Part shown: one piece after another, positions 37,905 through 47,918 of the stretch | How positions within the stretch are numbered: the stretch's first letter is position 1 | Layout: every line of letters begins with the position of its first letter | Source of the DNA: Gimesia chilikensis | Lineage (GTDB): Bacteria; Planctomycetota; Planctomycetia; Planctomycetales; Planctomycetaceae | Direction of reading: 5' to 3' | Length of the DNA stretch: 64,000 nucleotides | Assembly: GCF_008329715.1 (NCBI RefSeq) | Contig: NZ_VTSR01000006.1 | Location: 310,001-374,000, forward strand | Position numbers and translations under genes: made by a program | The notes under the pieces: model-generated | The model's database searches: none | What the model saw: the letters and a program-made list of their open reading frames with translations, nothing else | What the model was told of the DNA's origin: nothing

Positions 37905-40900
37905 ATGAAGCTCAGCCAGCGCATCCCTTCACTCTGGATCAGGGGCATTCTGCCCCTGTTGGCATTTCTATCCCTCATCTTTTTCTGCACGCTCAGTCAG
38001 ACTCGACTGGTTGCAGAAGAAATTGATCCCGAAGAAGACGACTACCCGCCCGGGTTGCTGGCCACCTACAAAGCCGGCGGAAAAGAGATTCAACGGATCG
38101 ATGCGGATATCGCCTTCGACTGGGGCAAACAGGCACCGCTGCCACAACTGCCAGATGGAAACTTCACCGCTGACTGGACCAGTCTGATTCTGGTCAAGCA
38201 GCCCGGCGAGTATCAGCTCTCCGCGTACCTCGTCGGTGAAGTCAAAGTCGAAATTGATGGAAAGACCGTCCTGGAAGGCAAACGCGAAACACCCGGCTGG
38301 ATTGTCGGTCCCAAATACGAGCAGAACTTCGGCGAATTCGAACTGCAGGTCTCCTATAAAAAAACGGCTCCCGAGGCCCGCCTGCAACTGTTCTGGTCTT
38401 CGAACCTGTTTGGCCTCGAACCGATTCAGTCCAACATTCTCTACCGGGAAGCAGGCAGCCCCGAGGTCGCACAGATCTGGCGGGGGCGCACGCACTTCGA
38501 CGCGCATCGCTGCAACCGCTGTCACCAGCGCTCAGGTCAGGCCACCAGCCCCGCTGCCCCCGATCTGACGCACGTCACCACCGCCCTCAATCCCGAATGG
38601 CTCGTCCGCAAAATTCAAAACGACGATGCCATCGCTGCCCATGCCAAAATGCCTTTCTTCGGCTTCAACCAGCAGGAAGCCGAATCCATCGCCGCCTATC
38701 TTTATGCGAATGCGAAAAACGCGTCGCTGAAAAAGATTCCGGCTCCGAAGAAAGATAAAAAAACAAAGAAAGCGCCCCCCCGCGATGAAGAACAACGGGC
38801 CGGCGAAATCCTCATGCACTCGGTCGGCTGTCTGGCCTGCCACACCATCGACGGCAAAGGCAATCAGCAGCCCTTCAGTGGCGGCGACCTGAGCAGCATC
38901 GGCGATAAACGAAACGAAACCTGGCTCTTCAACTGGCTCTCCGATCCCGCGAAACTCAACAAAGATCATCGCATGCCGGTCGTCAAACTCAGCACCGACG
39001 AACGCCGACAGCTCGCTTATGCCCTCGCGGCCCTCAAACAGGCCAAGCTGCCCACGGGCAAAAAACCGACCAGCGATAAACAGACCATCACCGCCGGTCA
39101 GAAACTGATCGCCCAGGCCCGCTGCGCCGCCTGTCACACGATCCCCGGTATCGAAAAACCGAATCTGCAGATTTCCGATCTTACAAAACCGGTCACCAGC
39201 TGGGACAACAGCTGCCTGGCCGAAACACCCGATCTCAAACAGGGACGCCCCGCTTACCGCACCATCGATCGTGACGCCGTCAAAGCGTATCTCGCCGCCA
39301 GCTATCACGCCCCCTCACCGGAAAATGAATTCGATCGCGGTCGCTACGTTCTCGAACAGCGGAACTGCATCTACTGTCACGAACGGGACCGGCATGAAGG
39401 CATTACCCAGATCGCTGGTGAGATGGCCAAGTTCGATCCTGCCCTGGCCGGACAGAGCGAAGCCATGATTCCCCCCGCTCTGACTGCAGTCGGCGATAAA
39501 CTCAAACACGAAGCCCTGACCGAAGCGGTCAGCGGTCAACAGAAGACACTCCGCATGCCCTGGCTCCGCGTCCGCATGCCCCGTTTCGAACATACCGAGG
39601 CCGACAAACAGGCCCTGCTCGGCTACCTGGTCTCGCACGACCGTGTTCCCGATGATGGCCCCCGTCAGCCCGGTTTCATGGTTGAATCTTTAGACAAGGA
39701 CCGTGCACAACTGCTGATCGCCGGTCAGACCATCACCGGCGCCAAAGGCTTCAGCTGTATCTCCTGTCACGAACTGGGCGACTACAAACCCCGCAACGTG
39801 GCCTTGGGCACCCGAGGTTCGAACCTGCTCATGCTGGGCAAACGCATGCGGAAAGAATACTTCCTCCGCTGGGTTCACAACCCGCTGCGTATCGTCCCCG
39901 GCATGGAAATGCCTGCCCTCAAGAAGAGCGTCCCCAAAGTCCTGGGAGGCGACATCAACCGTCAGCTGGATGCCATCTGGCTCGGCCTGAATGATCCCGA
40001 ATTCAAAGTCCCCACGAACCCCTCCGTCGTGGAACAGTTCTTTACCGTCGCTGCCGGCGAACCCGCGCGGATCGTCCGCGACGTCTTCACCAATCCCAAA
40101 GAGACCGGCGGCGGATACGTGCCCCGGGCCTTTGCCGTCGGCTTTGACAACGGCCATAACCTGCTCTTCGACCTCGATCAGTTCTCGCTCGTCCAATGGA
40201 CGCTCGGCGATCTGGCCCGCCAGCGCACCGAAGGCAAAAGCTGGTACTGGGACATGGCAGGCACACCGATTGTCACCGGCTACAACCGCGGCTTCGAATT
40301 CGTCCTCGCCAAAGCCGGCAAGGAACCGCTGCAGGTCGTCTACCCGCATCTCGAAAACGGCAGTGCCGGCACCCTTCGCAGCTATGACTCGCAGGGTAAC
40401 CGGATCACGCTCAACTACGAACTCAATTTCAAAATCGGTGACCAGATCCAGACGGTCGCCATCACCGAAACCTTCGAGCCACTCCGCGGTCAGGACAAGG
40501 GATCCGGCTGGCAACGGGACATTAAAGCTGCAAACCTGCCCTCCGGTTACGACCTTTACATCGGTCGTCCCCGTTTCTCGAAAAGTATCGGCAGCCCGAC
40601 CATCAGCGATCTCACTCGCCCCGATGAGAAGTGGCTGCACATCTCCGATAATAATTCGCACGAATATATCAAAGCGACCGGCGGGAAACAGGACCGCGTC
40701 GCGCTGACACTCAACTACCTCTGCGAACTCAAAGTCGATGGCCTCGACGTCAAAATCAAACCCGAGCCGAACCAGACGCTGGAAAAAGTCACCAGCGCTC
40801 CCGGCTTCGACGGCGTGCGGCTCCCCCTCGATCGGGGCATCATGCCAACTGCGATGGCCTGGCGCAACGATGGCACACTGATCTTCACCTCCCTCAAAGG

Positions 40901-42134
40901 GGACGTCTATCTCGCGAAAGACACCAATGGCGACGGCGTGGAAGATGAAATGATCCTCTTCGAAGAAGGTCTCTCCGCTCCGTTCGGCATCGTCGCGGAT
41001 GGCAGCGACATTATCGTTTCACACAAACCCGAAGTCCTCCGTCTTTCGGACACCGATGGAGACGGCCGCGCCGACAAACGAACCATCGTCGCCTCCGGCT
41101 GGGGCTTCAACGACAACTACCACGACTGGGCCTCCGGCTGTATTCGCGACAGCAAAGGCAATCTCTACATCGGCCTGGGCAGCGATTACGCCCAGATGAA
41201 ACGCCCCGACGATCAGATTCACTGGCGGGGTAAGATCCTCAAGATCACCTATAACGGCAACATCGAAGTCCTGGGGCACGCCTTCCGCTACCCCACCGGC
41301 CTCGCCATCAACTCCAAAGATGAAATCTTCATCTCCGACCAGCAGGGCGTACAGAATACGTTTAACGAGATCAACTTCCTGATCCCCGGCAAAGCGTACG
41401 GCGTTCCCAGTCAGTCTGACCTGCGGAACAAGGAAAACCTCGAAGAAACCCGCGCCGCGATCCAGGTTCCCCACCCCTGGACCCGCAGTGTGAATGGCCT
41501 GACCTGTATTCCGAAACAGTTCCCCTACGCCAGCCTGTTCGATCAGGGACTGGGCTGCGAATACAACAACCGCTTCCTGATCCGCTTCACGCAACAGAAA
41601 GTCGGCGACTCCGTTCAGGGAGCCACCTACTACTTCACCCGCGCCGATGTCCCCCCCGATGAGTTCAACTTCACCGGACCGATGTCAGTCGCCGTCAGTC
41701 CCCAAGGGGATATCTACGTCGGTTCGATTCACGACAGCGGCTGGCTGGGCGGACGCAACACCGGTTCGATCGTCAAGTTGACGCCGAACGGGAAACTGCC
41801 GAACGGCATTAAAGAACTCCGTGCGACTCCCGACGGCTTTGAACTCGAATTCTTCTCCCCCGTTGATGCGAAAAAAGCCGCCGATAAAGAGGCCTACACC
41901 ATCGCCGGCTACACCCGCGTCTGGAGCGGCAGCTACGCCAGCCCCGACAGCGGCCGGTACAAAGTGGAAGTCGAAGGAGTCACCCTCTCCGACGACCACA
42001 AAACGGTCCGCCTCAAGGTCAACGAACTCAAGGAAAAATTCGTCTACGAAGTCAACTGCCAGCAGATCGGCACCGGCAACGAAAAACTCTTCCCGGTCAC
42101 CGGACACTACTCAATGAACCGGATTCCCGAGTAA
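37905..42134 (+). CDS. Secreted pentahaem cytochrome c / beta-propeller protein
   Basis: A 1409-residue exported protein with an N-terminal hydrophobic signal (GILPLLAFLSLIFFCTL). A PA14-like beta domain follows (about 70-190; GEYQLSAYLVGEVKVEIDGK), then five cytochrome c sites: CNRCH near residue 203, CLACH 309, CAACH 407, CIYCH 488 and CISCH 618. Next is a region with AFAVGFDNGHNLLFDLDQFS and the WYWDMAGTP block (about 730-800), typical of planctomycete PVC-type proteins. A glucose/sorbosone-dehydrogenase-like propeller occupies about 970-1300 (RGIMPTAMAWRNDGTLIF, DTDGDGRADKRTIV, FRYPTGLAINSKDEIFISDQ) and a beta domain closes the protein. It probably oxidises a carbohydrate in the periplasm, relaying electrons through its haems. 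The substrate is unknown. Its last 38 bp overlap the convergent gene. Confidence 0.9.
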   Translation: MKLSQRIPSLWIRGILPLLAFLSLIFFCTLSQTRLVAEEIDPEEDDYPPGLLATYKAGGKEIQRIDADIAFDWGKQAPLPQLPDGNFTADWTSLILVKQPGEYQLSAYLVGEVKVEIDGKTVLEGKRETPGWIVGPKYEQNFGEFELQVSYKKTAPEARLQLFWSSNLFGLEPIQSNILYREAGSPEVAQIWRGRTHFDAHRCNRCHQRSGQATSPAAPDLTHVTTALNPEWLVRKIQNDDAIAAHAKMPFFGFNQQEAESIAAYLYANAKNASLKKIPAPKKDKKTKKAPPRDEEQRAGEILMHSVGCLACHTIDGKGNQQPFSGGDLSSIGDKRNETWLFNWLSDPAKLNKDHRMPVVKLSTDERRQLAYALAALKQAKLPTGKKPTSDKQTITAGQKLIAQARCAACHTIPGIEKPNLQISDLTKPVTSWDNSCLAETPDLKQGRPAYRTIDRDAVKAYLAASYHAPSPENEFDRGRYVLEQRNCIYCHERDRHEGITQIAGEMAKFDPALAGQSEAMIPPALTAVGDKLKHEALTEAVSGQQKTLRMPWLRVRMPRFEHTEADKQALLGYLVSHDRVPDDGPRQPGFMVESLDKDRAQLLIAGQTITGAKGFSCISCHELGDYKPRNVALGTRGSNLLMLGKRMRKEYFLRWVHNPLRIVPGMEMPALKKSVPKVLGGDINRQLDAIWLGLNDPEFKVPTNPSVVEQFFTVAAGEPARIVRDVFTNPKETGGGYVPRAFAVGFDNGHNLLFDLDQFSLVQWTLGDLARQRTEGKSWYWDMAGTPIVTGYNRGFEFVLAKAGKEPLQVVYPHLENGSAGTLRSYDSQGNRITLNYELNFKIGDQIQTVAITETFEPLRGQDKGSGWQRDIKAANLPSGYDLYIGRPRFSKSIGSPTISDLTRPDEKWLHISDNNSHEYIKATGGKQDRVALTLNYLCELKVDGLDVKIKPEPNQTLEKVTSAPGFDGVRLPLDRGIMPTAMAWRNDGTLIFTSLKGDVYLAKDTNGDGVEDEMILFEEGLSAPFGIVADGSDIIVSHKPEVLRLSDTDGDGRADKRTIVASGWGFNDNYHDWASGCIRDSKGNLYIGLGSDYAQMKRPDDQIHWRGKILKITYNGNIEVLGHAFRYPTGLAINSKDEIFISDQQGVQNTFNEINFLIPGKAYGVPSQSDLRNKENLEETRAAIQVPHPWTRSVNGLTCIPKQFPYASLFDQGLGCEYNNRFLIRFTQQKVGDSVQGATYYFTRADVPPDEFNFTGPMSVAVSPQGDIYVGSIHDSGWLGGRNTGSIVKLTPNGKLPNGIKELRATPDGFELEFFSPVDAKKAADKEAYTIAGYTRVWSGSYASPDSGRYKVEVEGVTLSDDHKTVRLKVNELKEKFVYEVNCQQIGTGNEKLFPVTGHYSMNRIPE

Positions 42135-43536
42135 TCGGGAACAGATCAGGAACGTTAATCTCCCAGACGTTCGGCCCCTGGATCGTGGCGTCATATCGCA
42201 CCAGAAATTCCTGCGCCTCAAATGCGTGAATCTCTTGAGAGGCATCGTGACTCATCTTTTTCAGCAAGCTCAGGAATTTGGGTTCCACACGGAATGTCTC
42301 AAACGGGGAAATAAACATTCCTTGGCCCGGAGAAAGAGAGGCTTTTAAGTCAATCGAATTCCGATTATGGACAATCACTCCAAAAGCTTTGATCGAATTC
42401 AGTTTTGATAGTCTTGTCAGTTCATCCTTCCTGAGCAGAAAGCAGTGAGGAGCAAAATACTCTCCCTGCAGCGTTTCGACAGTCGGCTGCCATACCAGTG
42501 TTTCAAAATCAATATCTGTAAAAGAGCCATCTTCTGCCACAGGACAGGGCGTGGCACGCTGATTCTGTACATCGACCAGGTACACGCCTCTTGCTGCTTC
42601 CTGCGTCATAATATGCCGATACGACCAGTGACAGTTCTGAATTCTACGATGTGAACCCAGGTAATAGCTAAAAGACTTATCAGGTAAAGAACCTCTCACC
42701 GTACGGAAATCACACAGTAGAAACTCTGCCTCACCAGTTGGTTTCTCCGGCCAGTTAACCTGAAACTGAACGGGAACCTTTCCGGGAACTTCGTCCGGAC
42801 AGTAAATCGTCTGCTCGAACTTTCGCCCGGGAATCGTCGTCAGGATGCCTGTTGTATATTCTTCCCTCCACGGCGCGCGTAAGGTCATATTGTATTTTCC
42901 CCAGGGAAGCTTCCCGAATTCGAGTCGCCCATCAGGACCACTCTTTGCCGTCACCCTGAAGCTTACTCTGACTCCACTATCATCGAGTTTAGCCAAATCA
43001 CCCGAAAAGCCGACCGCCGGCTTTCCGCCTTCTTCTTTCTGAATCAGCTGAAAGGTAATCGGGTTCATCTCCTGGGAACTGGATTCAGACTGGGCTGCCT
43101 GCTCGGCTTTCAACTGTTCCAGTTGCGTCAGTATCTGCTGAGTTCCTGCGTCCCGAGGCTGCTCCTCTATCGCTGCCAGCCGTTCCAGCAGTTTCAGATT
43201 CACCTGTTCGCTCTGTTTCATCATCGACCAGGCAATCCCCACCACAACAATACAGCAGACCGCCATCACAGCGGAAATACCCACAAGAATACGTTGAGAC
43301 ATCATCTTCTCCTTCATCGCTTCCAGCCAGAGCTGGCGAGCCACTTTGATGGGATCCCCAAATCGTTCCAGCACGCGTTTCCGCGCGAGTCCTTCGTCCG
43401 GATTTTTCAACAACTCCCGATTCAGGGCACACGCAAAATGGTCACTGAGCTCGTCGATAATATTCTGCCGCAGCGACGACGGTTCGTCGTCCCGTCGCGG
43501 TGGAAAGTCTTCTGTACTGATCTCAGGCCAGTTCAT
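42097..43536 (-). CDS. PadR-operon membrane protein, paralogue 1 (last in operon)
   Basis: A 479-residue protein. Residues 1-80 form a cytoplasmic helical domain (WPEISTEDFPPRRDDEPSSL, LSDHFACALNRELLKNPDEG, RVLERFGDPIKVARQLWLEA), close to the HAAS/permease-prefix type that accompanies PadR regulators. One membrane helix follows at about 84-106 (VGISAVMAVCCIVVVGIAWS), then a short coiled-coil/Gln stretch. The extracytoplasmic region begins with a carboxypeptidase-regulatory-like beta domain (GRLEFGKLPWGKYNMTLRAP, TIPGRKFEQTIYCPDEVPGK). The C-terminal ~250 residues differ from the other copies. This is the only copy starting with ATG. The gene's 3' end overlaps the convergent cytochrome gene by 38 bp. 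The role is unknown; signalling across the membrane is inferred from architecture. Confidence 0.82.
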   Translation of the reverse strand: MNWPEISTEDFPPRRDDEPSSLRQNIIDELSDHFACALNRELLKNPDEGLARKRVLERFGDPIKVARQLWLEAMKEKMMSQRILVGISAVMAVCCIVVVGIAWSMMKQSEQVNLKLLERLAAIEEQPRDAGTQQILTQLEQLKAEQAAQSESSSQEMNPITFQLIQKEEGGKPAVGFSGDLAKLDDSGVRVSFRVTAKSGPDGRLEFGKLPWGKYNMTLRAPWREEYTTGILTTIPGRKFEQTIYCPDEVPGKVPVQFQVNWPEKPTGEAEFLLCDFRTVRGSLPDKSFSYYLGSHRRIQNCHWSYRHIMTQEAARGVYLVDVQNQRATPCPVAEDGSFTDIDFETLVWQPTVETLQGEYFAPHCFLLRKDELTRLSKLNSIKAFGVIVHNRNSIDLKASLSPGQGMFISPFETFRVEPKFLSLLKKMSHDASQEIHAFEAQEFLVRYDATIQGPNVWEINVPDLFPITRESGSLSSVR

Positions 43537-43577
43537 ATGTTTTGAATCTACCTCAGCAAATAATCTCAGAGCGATCC

Positions 43578-44945
43578 CTATAAGTTATGTTCCACCTTTT
43601 CAAGGTAAGAACTGGTAATCTCTGCTGGTGGAAGTTTGATTTCCCAGACATTCATGTGACCTGTGTCAGCGGAGAACATGGATTGCTCAGGGAACTGAAT
43701 TCCATGGATCTGATCTGCCCGATGACTGTTTAATGGTCCGTTTAACCGATTCTGCAGGCGCGACCCCAGTTTCAGTTTCTCTGACACATTCACAAAGGCA
43801 CTATAGCCAGTCCCGATTCGCACCCTGTTTTCAATTCGCATTGAAGGATTGCTGAAGGGAGCCAGGGTCAGCATGTCAAAAGAAGTGTGGGTTCCCAGCT
43901 CATTAAGATGAGTCAAAAGTGATTTCTGCAGGAGGTAGCAGACAGGCAGATGATACTCACCCTGTCTCAAACGAGTATCTGTCTGAAAGTCTAACTTGTC
44001 AAAAGTAGTATCCTGATAAGTCCCCCTGGTCCCTAAAGGGCAGACTGTGACCCGGTTCTCACTATTGATAAGATAAACTCCGTGAGGAGGGTCCTTGGGA
44101 TCTTGTTCATACATCCAGACATGCCCCTGAATACTGCGTCTCCCTTTCAGAACATAGGGAACGGGTTCCCGCCCCTTTTGTGGATATCGAAAATCACAAA
44201 GCACCACCCACTCTTCAGGATCCAGACCTTCGGGCCAGCGGACTTGAAATTTCACCGGGACTTTTTCAGGCGGACCGTCAGGACAGACGATCGTCTGGGA
44301 AAAATCGCGTCCCGGGATTGTCACAAAGCTTTTGAGAATCGCAGTCTCATCCCAGGGAGCATGCAACTTCAGATAGTACTTTCCCCATGGCAGCCGACCA
44401 AAATCGAGTTTCCCAGTTTCATCAACCACGACATCCAGGGAAAACGATTCTGCTTTGCCGTCCTCATTCGTCAAAGTGCCGGTAAAACCTTTCGCCGGTT
44501 TCTGCGGATTCCCCTCCTGCACCAGTTGAAAAGCGATTTGAATCATCTCCTCAGCGTCGGAAGCAGTCGGTGAGGCCTGCTGATCCAGCCGCTCCAGCAG
44601 TAACAGATTTACCCGTTCATTCTGTTGCACCATCGACCAGACCAGCCCCACTGCGATGAAGCCACACACAGCCATCACCACAGAAACGCCGGTCAGAATA
44701 CGTTGTGACATAATCTTCTCCTTCATCTCGTCCAGCCAGAGTTGGCGGGCCACTTTGATGGGATCGCCAAATTGAATTAACACACGCTGTCTGGCGATCT
44801 TTTCGTCCGGATTTTTCAGCAACTCCCGATTCAAAGCACATACGAAATGGTCACTGAGCTCGTCGATAATATCCTGCCGCAATGACGACGGTTCGTCATC
44901 CCGTCGCGGCGGAAAGTCTTCTGTACGGATCTCAGGCCAGGCCAC
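43578..44945 (-). CDS. PadR-operon membrane protein, paralogue 2
   Basis: A 455-residue paralogue starting at GTG 44945, with AGGAG 7 nt upstream. The first ~75 residues are almost the same as in the other three copies (WPEIRTEDFPPRRDDEPSSL, IARQRVLIQFGDPIKVARQL). The helix at about 84-105 (GVSVVMAVCGFIAVGLVWSM) anchors it. The first outer domain carries the shared pattern KLDFGRLPWGKYYLKLHAPW, TIPGRDFSQTIVCPDGPPEK and WVVLCDFRYPQKG. The distal part (about 270-455) is its own, with NRVTVCPLGTRGTYQDTTFD and FSNPSMRIENRVRIGTGYSA. It lacks the long Gln-rich linker of copies 1 and 3. The outer domain could bind a ligand or an envelope component, but nothing in the sequence identifies one. 41 bp separate it from paralogue 1. 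Confidence 0.82.
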   Translation of the reverse strand: MAWPEIRTEDFPPRRDDEPSSLRQDIIDELSDHFVCALNRELLKNPDEKIARQRVLIQFGDPIKVARQLWLDEMKEKIMSQRILTGVSVVMAVCGFIAVGLVWSMVQQNERVNLLLLERLDQQASPTASDAEEMIQIAFQLVQEGNPQKPAKGFTGTLTNEDGKAESFSLDVVVDETGKLDFGRLPWGKYYLKLHAPWDETAILKSFVTIPGRDFSQTIVCPDGPPEKVPVKFQVRWPEGLDPEEWVVLCDFRYPQKGREPVPYVLKGRRSIQGHVWMYEQDPKDPPHGVYLINSENRVTVCPLGTRGTYQDTTFDKLDFQTDTRLRQGEYHLPVCYLLQKSLLTHLNELGTHTSFDMLTLAPFSNPSMRIENRVRIGTGYSAFVNVSEKLKLGSRLQNRLNGPLNSHRADQIHGIQFPEQSMFSADTGHMNVWEIKLPPAEITSSYLEKVEHNL

Positions 44946-45027
44946 GTGGTTCTCCTGAAACGAGGGAGCAAATTAGGAATCACCTGTTTCGGACGCCCAA
45001 TAGACTCTTGTTTTTTGTTTCCAGTTT

Positions 45028-46413
45028 CTAATCTGCCTGGGCAACCTTCTTATCGTAAAAATTGAGATTCCAGACATTGTTTTTTCCAAGGCTTGCAGCA
45101 AAATGCTGTACTGGAAATCGCAGCACTTCACCGGTACTGACTTCAACTGGCTTCTTATCCAGAATGTTCAAAGGAGACACAAAGACCGTCTGTTCGACAC
45201 CATACATGGTCTCACCTATAATATATCTGGATAGACCGGGAATTAAATCGGACATATCCACAGCAACTGGGTCGAAATAATTCTCATTCAAGACTGACAG
45301 CTGACTCAAATCATCCCTGTGAATTCGATATAAGACTGGCAAACCATACCGGCCCTGAGGCATGGCCACAGTTTGCTGATTCAACTGAATATCCGAATTC
45401 AAATTTTGATACTTACCCTCAGGCGTCAACGGGACTTTGAAAAACTTCCCTGTTTTTCCAATCAGATAGACGCCCTGATTCACAGGTTGCTGATAGATCC
45501 AGTTTTCGTTCTCGATTCGACGCTCGCTCGCATAAAAATGCTTGATCACATCTTTTCCCTGATCAATTTGACGTACTCGAAAATCTGCCAGAAAAAACCA
45601 TTCATCAGAATTATATTCTTCTGATTGGTAAACCTGAAAACTGACAGAAACGGGCTCCGGTTTTTGCGCGGGACAGATAATCGTCTTTGAAAACGAACGT
45701 CCCGGAACTGTCTTGAGATCTAACTTTTGATACATTTCCCCCCAGGGGGCTTTAAGTTCGAATGCATAACTACCAGCCGGTAGCCGCCCGAAATCCATCT
45801 TGCCTTTCGCATCACTGATAGCATCAACCGTAAAGTCATCCAAATTCTTACTCAGTCGAATCAATCTTCCAGAAAATCCAGTAGCAGGCTGGCTGTTCTG
45901 ATCTGTCACTAATTGAAAACTGACTGGATTCAATCCTTCCTGCGTTGCACCACCTCCCGATAACTGTAACTGGTTTAATCGCTTTAGTTCTAGCAGAAGC
46001 TGTTGATCTATCTTGGACTCAACAGGTGGAACAGGACGCTCCGCAATCGTAGCAATCTGCTCCAGTATTTTCTGATTAACTACCCTGCTTTCCTGCACCA
46101 GAATCCAGGAAAATCCCATCACCGCAATACAGCACGCCGCCATCACCGCAGAAATTCCAGTCATAATACGTTGTGACATGATCTTCTCCTTCATCTCGTC
46201 CAGCCAGAGCTGGCAGGCCACTTTGATCGGATCCCCAAACTGTTCCAGTACACGTTTCCGCGCGACCTGCTCGTCCGGATTTTTGAGCAACTCCCGATTC
46301 AAGGCACATACAAAATGGTCACTGAGTTCATCGATAATATCCTGTCGCAATGATGACGGTTCGTCATCGCGTCGCGGCGGAAAGTCATCAACACTGATCT
46401 CAGGCCAGGTCAC
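45028..46413 (-). CDS. PadR-operon membrane protein, paralogue 3
   Basis: A 461-residue paralogue starting at GTG 46413 after AGGAG. It follows paralogue 4 by 44 bp and precedes paralogue 2 by 82 bp. The cytoplasmic domain has one change at an otherwise fixed position (KVACQLW for KVARQLW). A helix at about 84-106 leads to a Leu/Gln/Lys linker (KIDQQLLLELKRLNQLQLSG) that may form a coiled coil. The Ig-like outer domain reads GKMDFGRLPAGSYAFELKAP and TVPGRSFSKTIICPAQKPEP. The end region has SRYIIGETMYGVEQTVFVSP and finishes HFAASLGKNNVWNLNFYDKK; a late VW.(I/L) motif of this sort occurs near the end of every copy. The base composition is a little A+T-richer than in copies 1 and 2. Confidence 0.82.
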   Translation of the reverse strand: MTWPEISVDDFPPRRDDEPSSLRQDIIDELSDHFVCALNRELLKNPDEQVARKRVLEQFGDPIKVACQLWLDEMKEKIMSQRIMTGISAVMAACCIAVMGFSWILVQESRVVNQKILEQIATIAERPVPPVESKIDQQLLLELKRLNQLQLSGGGATQEGLNPVSFQLVTDQNSQPATGFSGRLIRLSKNLDDFTVDAISDAKGKMDFGRLPAGSYAFELKAPWGEMYQKLDLKTVPGRSFSKTIICPAQKPEPVSVSFQVYQSEEYNSDEWFFLADFRVRQIDQGKDVIKHFYASERRIENENWIYQQPVNQGVYLIGKTGKFFKVPLTPEGKYQNLNSDIQLNQQTVAMPQGRYGLPVLYRIHRDDLSQLSVLNENYFDPVAVDMSDLIPGLSRYIIGETMYGVEQTVFVSPLNILDKKPVEVSTGEVLRFPVQHFAASLGKNNVWNLNFYDKKVAQAD

Positions 46414-46457
46414 ATTTACTCCTGATTTTTATACAAGAACAGTTCGTTTCTATAGCG

Positions 46458-47918
46458 TTAGAAGAGACCCTGCCCGCCGCTTGGAGCCCCTTGGGGAACT
46501 TCAAAGTATCCCCCCAAATCTTTACTTTCCACCGGTTTCACCCCTTCTGGGATCTCCAATTGATTTAGCTGGGGGATTTTAATTTCCCACACATTTTCCA
46601 GCTCTTTCTTTGCCGGGAATAGGAGTTGTTTCGCCAGCTGAATTCCACTGGCAAACTTTATTTCCTGGTCAACTCCCATAATCTGATTCAGATAAGAGGC
46701 GTCCTGGAAAGCTAAAATCATCGTAGTCGGTGGTTCTATTCCACTCATTCCAAAACCACCATCCTGCAGTCCGACTCGAGACGGATTAAACAATAGCAAA
46801 GCGTTCCGACTATGGTTTAGAACCGGATAAGAATAGGTTGGTTTGCTGTCTAAATAAAAAATCTTGGGTAGATCCTGTTTTCTTAACAGGTACATGACCG
46901 GCAGGAGATATTCATCTGCCTCGATCATGCTGACTGTTGTCTGTTTTTCCAGCTCATTCAAGGAAACACTTTTAAATCTTCGATTCTGATCTAACGGACA
47001 GTTGTAGACCCGATTGTGTTGATCAATCAGGCAAACTTGAGCGTAGTCCCATGTTCCCTCTAATGGGTTCGGATATGATCTTGTCCATCCATCATTTTCG
47101 TACCGTCTGGTCATGCCGGAGACTCCACCCGAGTACGATTTGGCACGAAAATCACACAATAACAACCAGTCATCAGACTTGAGTTGTTCAGGCCACTCCA
47201 CCTCAAACCGAACGGACACATCTACGGGAGCCGAGACCGGACAGACGATCGTCCGTGAATAGTTTCGTCCTGGAATTAATGTAAACTCTGAATAAGAGTA
47301 TTCATCCCAATGAGTTTTGACTCTCAACGTATAACCGCCCCAGGGAAGCTTTCCAAAATTCAGTCTCCCGTCATCCCCACTCACCTCTTCTAATGTAAAG
47401 GAATCGGTGTTATTGCCAATCTTAGTCAATTTGCCAGTAAGTCCGACCGCTGGTTTTCCCCCTACCTTCCCTTCAACCAGTCGAAACGAAATTTGATTCA
47501 TTTCATCAGTTGCTTTGATCGGAGGAGCAGCTGGAACCGGTCGATCTGCAATCGCAGTGAGCTGTTCCAGCATCCGGGCATTGACGGTCTGACTCTCTTT
47601 GATCAACAGCCAGGAAAAGACGACCACTGCAATACAGCACGCCGCCATCACAGCAGAAATTCCAGTCATAATACGTTGCGACATGATCTTCTCCTTCATC
47701 GCTTCCAGCCAGAGCTGGCGGGCAATTTTGATTGGATCGCCAAACTGATTTAATACACGCTGTCTGGCGATCTTCTCATTCGGATTTTTCAACAGCTCCC
47801 GATTCAGAGCACACGCAAAATGGTCGCTGAGTTCGTCGATAATATCCTGCCGGAGCGACGACGGTTCATCATCGCGGCGCGGCGGAAAGTCTTCGATACT
47901 AAGCTCAGGCCAGGCCAC
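46458..47918 (-). CDS. PadR-operon membrane protein, paralogue 4 (first after padR)
   Basis: A 486-residue paralogue and the first of the four to be translated. Its GTG at 47918 lies 14 bp inside the padR gene, so the two are translationally coupled. The cytoplasmic domain is WPELSIEDFPPRRDDEPSSL to IKIARQLWLEAMKEKI. The helix is ISAVMAACCIAVVVFSWLLI (about 86-106). The outer domain has GRLNFGKLPWGGYTLRVKTH and LIPGRNYSRTIVCPVSAPVD, then SDDWLLLCDFRAKSYSGG. The distal part carries TVSMIEADEYLLPVMYLLRK and SRVGLQDGGFGMSG, and it ends with a Gly/Pro-rich tail not seen in the others. It has the longest outer region. In PadR-linked pairs of this kind the membrane protein is usually thought to answer to, or act with, the regulator; the direct effect is unknown. 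Confidence 0.82.
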   Translation of the reverse strand: MAWPELSIEDFPPRRDDEPSSLRQDIIDELSDHFACALNRELLKNPNEKIARQRVLNQFGDPIKIARQLWLEAMKEKIMSQRIMTGISAVMAACCIAVVVFSWLLIKESQTVNARMLEQLTAIADRPVPAAPPIKATDEMNQISFRLVEGKVGGKPAVGLTGKLTKIGNNTDSFTLEEVSGDDGRLNFGKLPWGGYTLRVKTHWDEYSYSEFTLIPGRNYSRTIVCPVSAPVDVSVRFEVEWPEQLKSDDWLLLCDFRAKSYSGGVSGMTRRYENDGWTRSYPNPLEGTWDYAQVCLIDQHNRVYNCPLDQNRRFKSVSLNELEKQTTVSMIEADEYLLPVMYLLRKQDLPKIFYLDSKPTYSYPVLNHSRNALLLFNPSRVGLQDGGFGMSGIEPPTTMILAFQDASYLNQIMGVDQEIKFASGIQLAKQLLFPAKKELENVWEIKIPQLNQLEIPEGVKPVESKDLGGYFEVPQGAPSGGQGLF

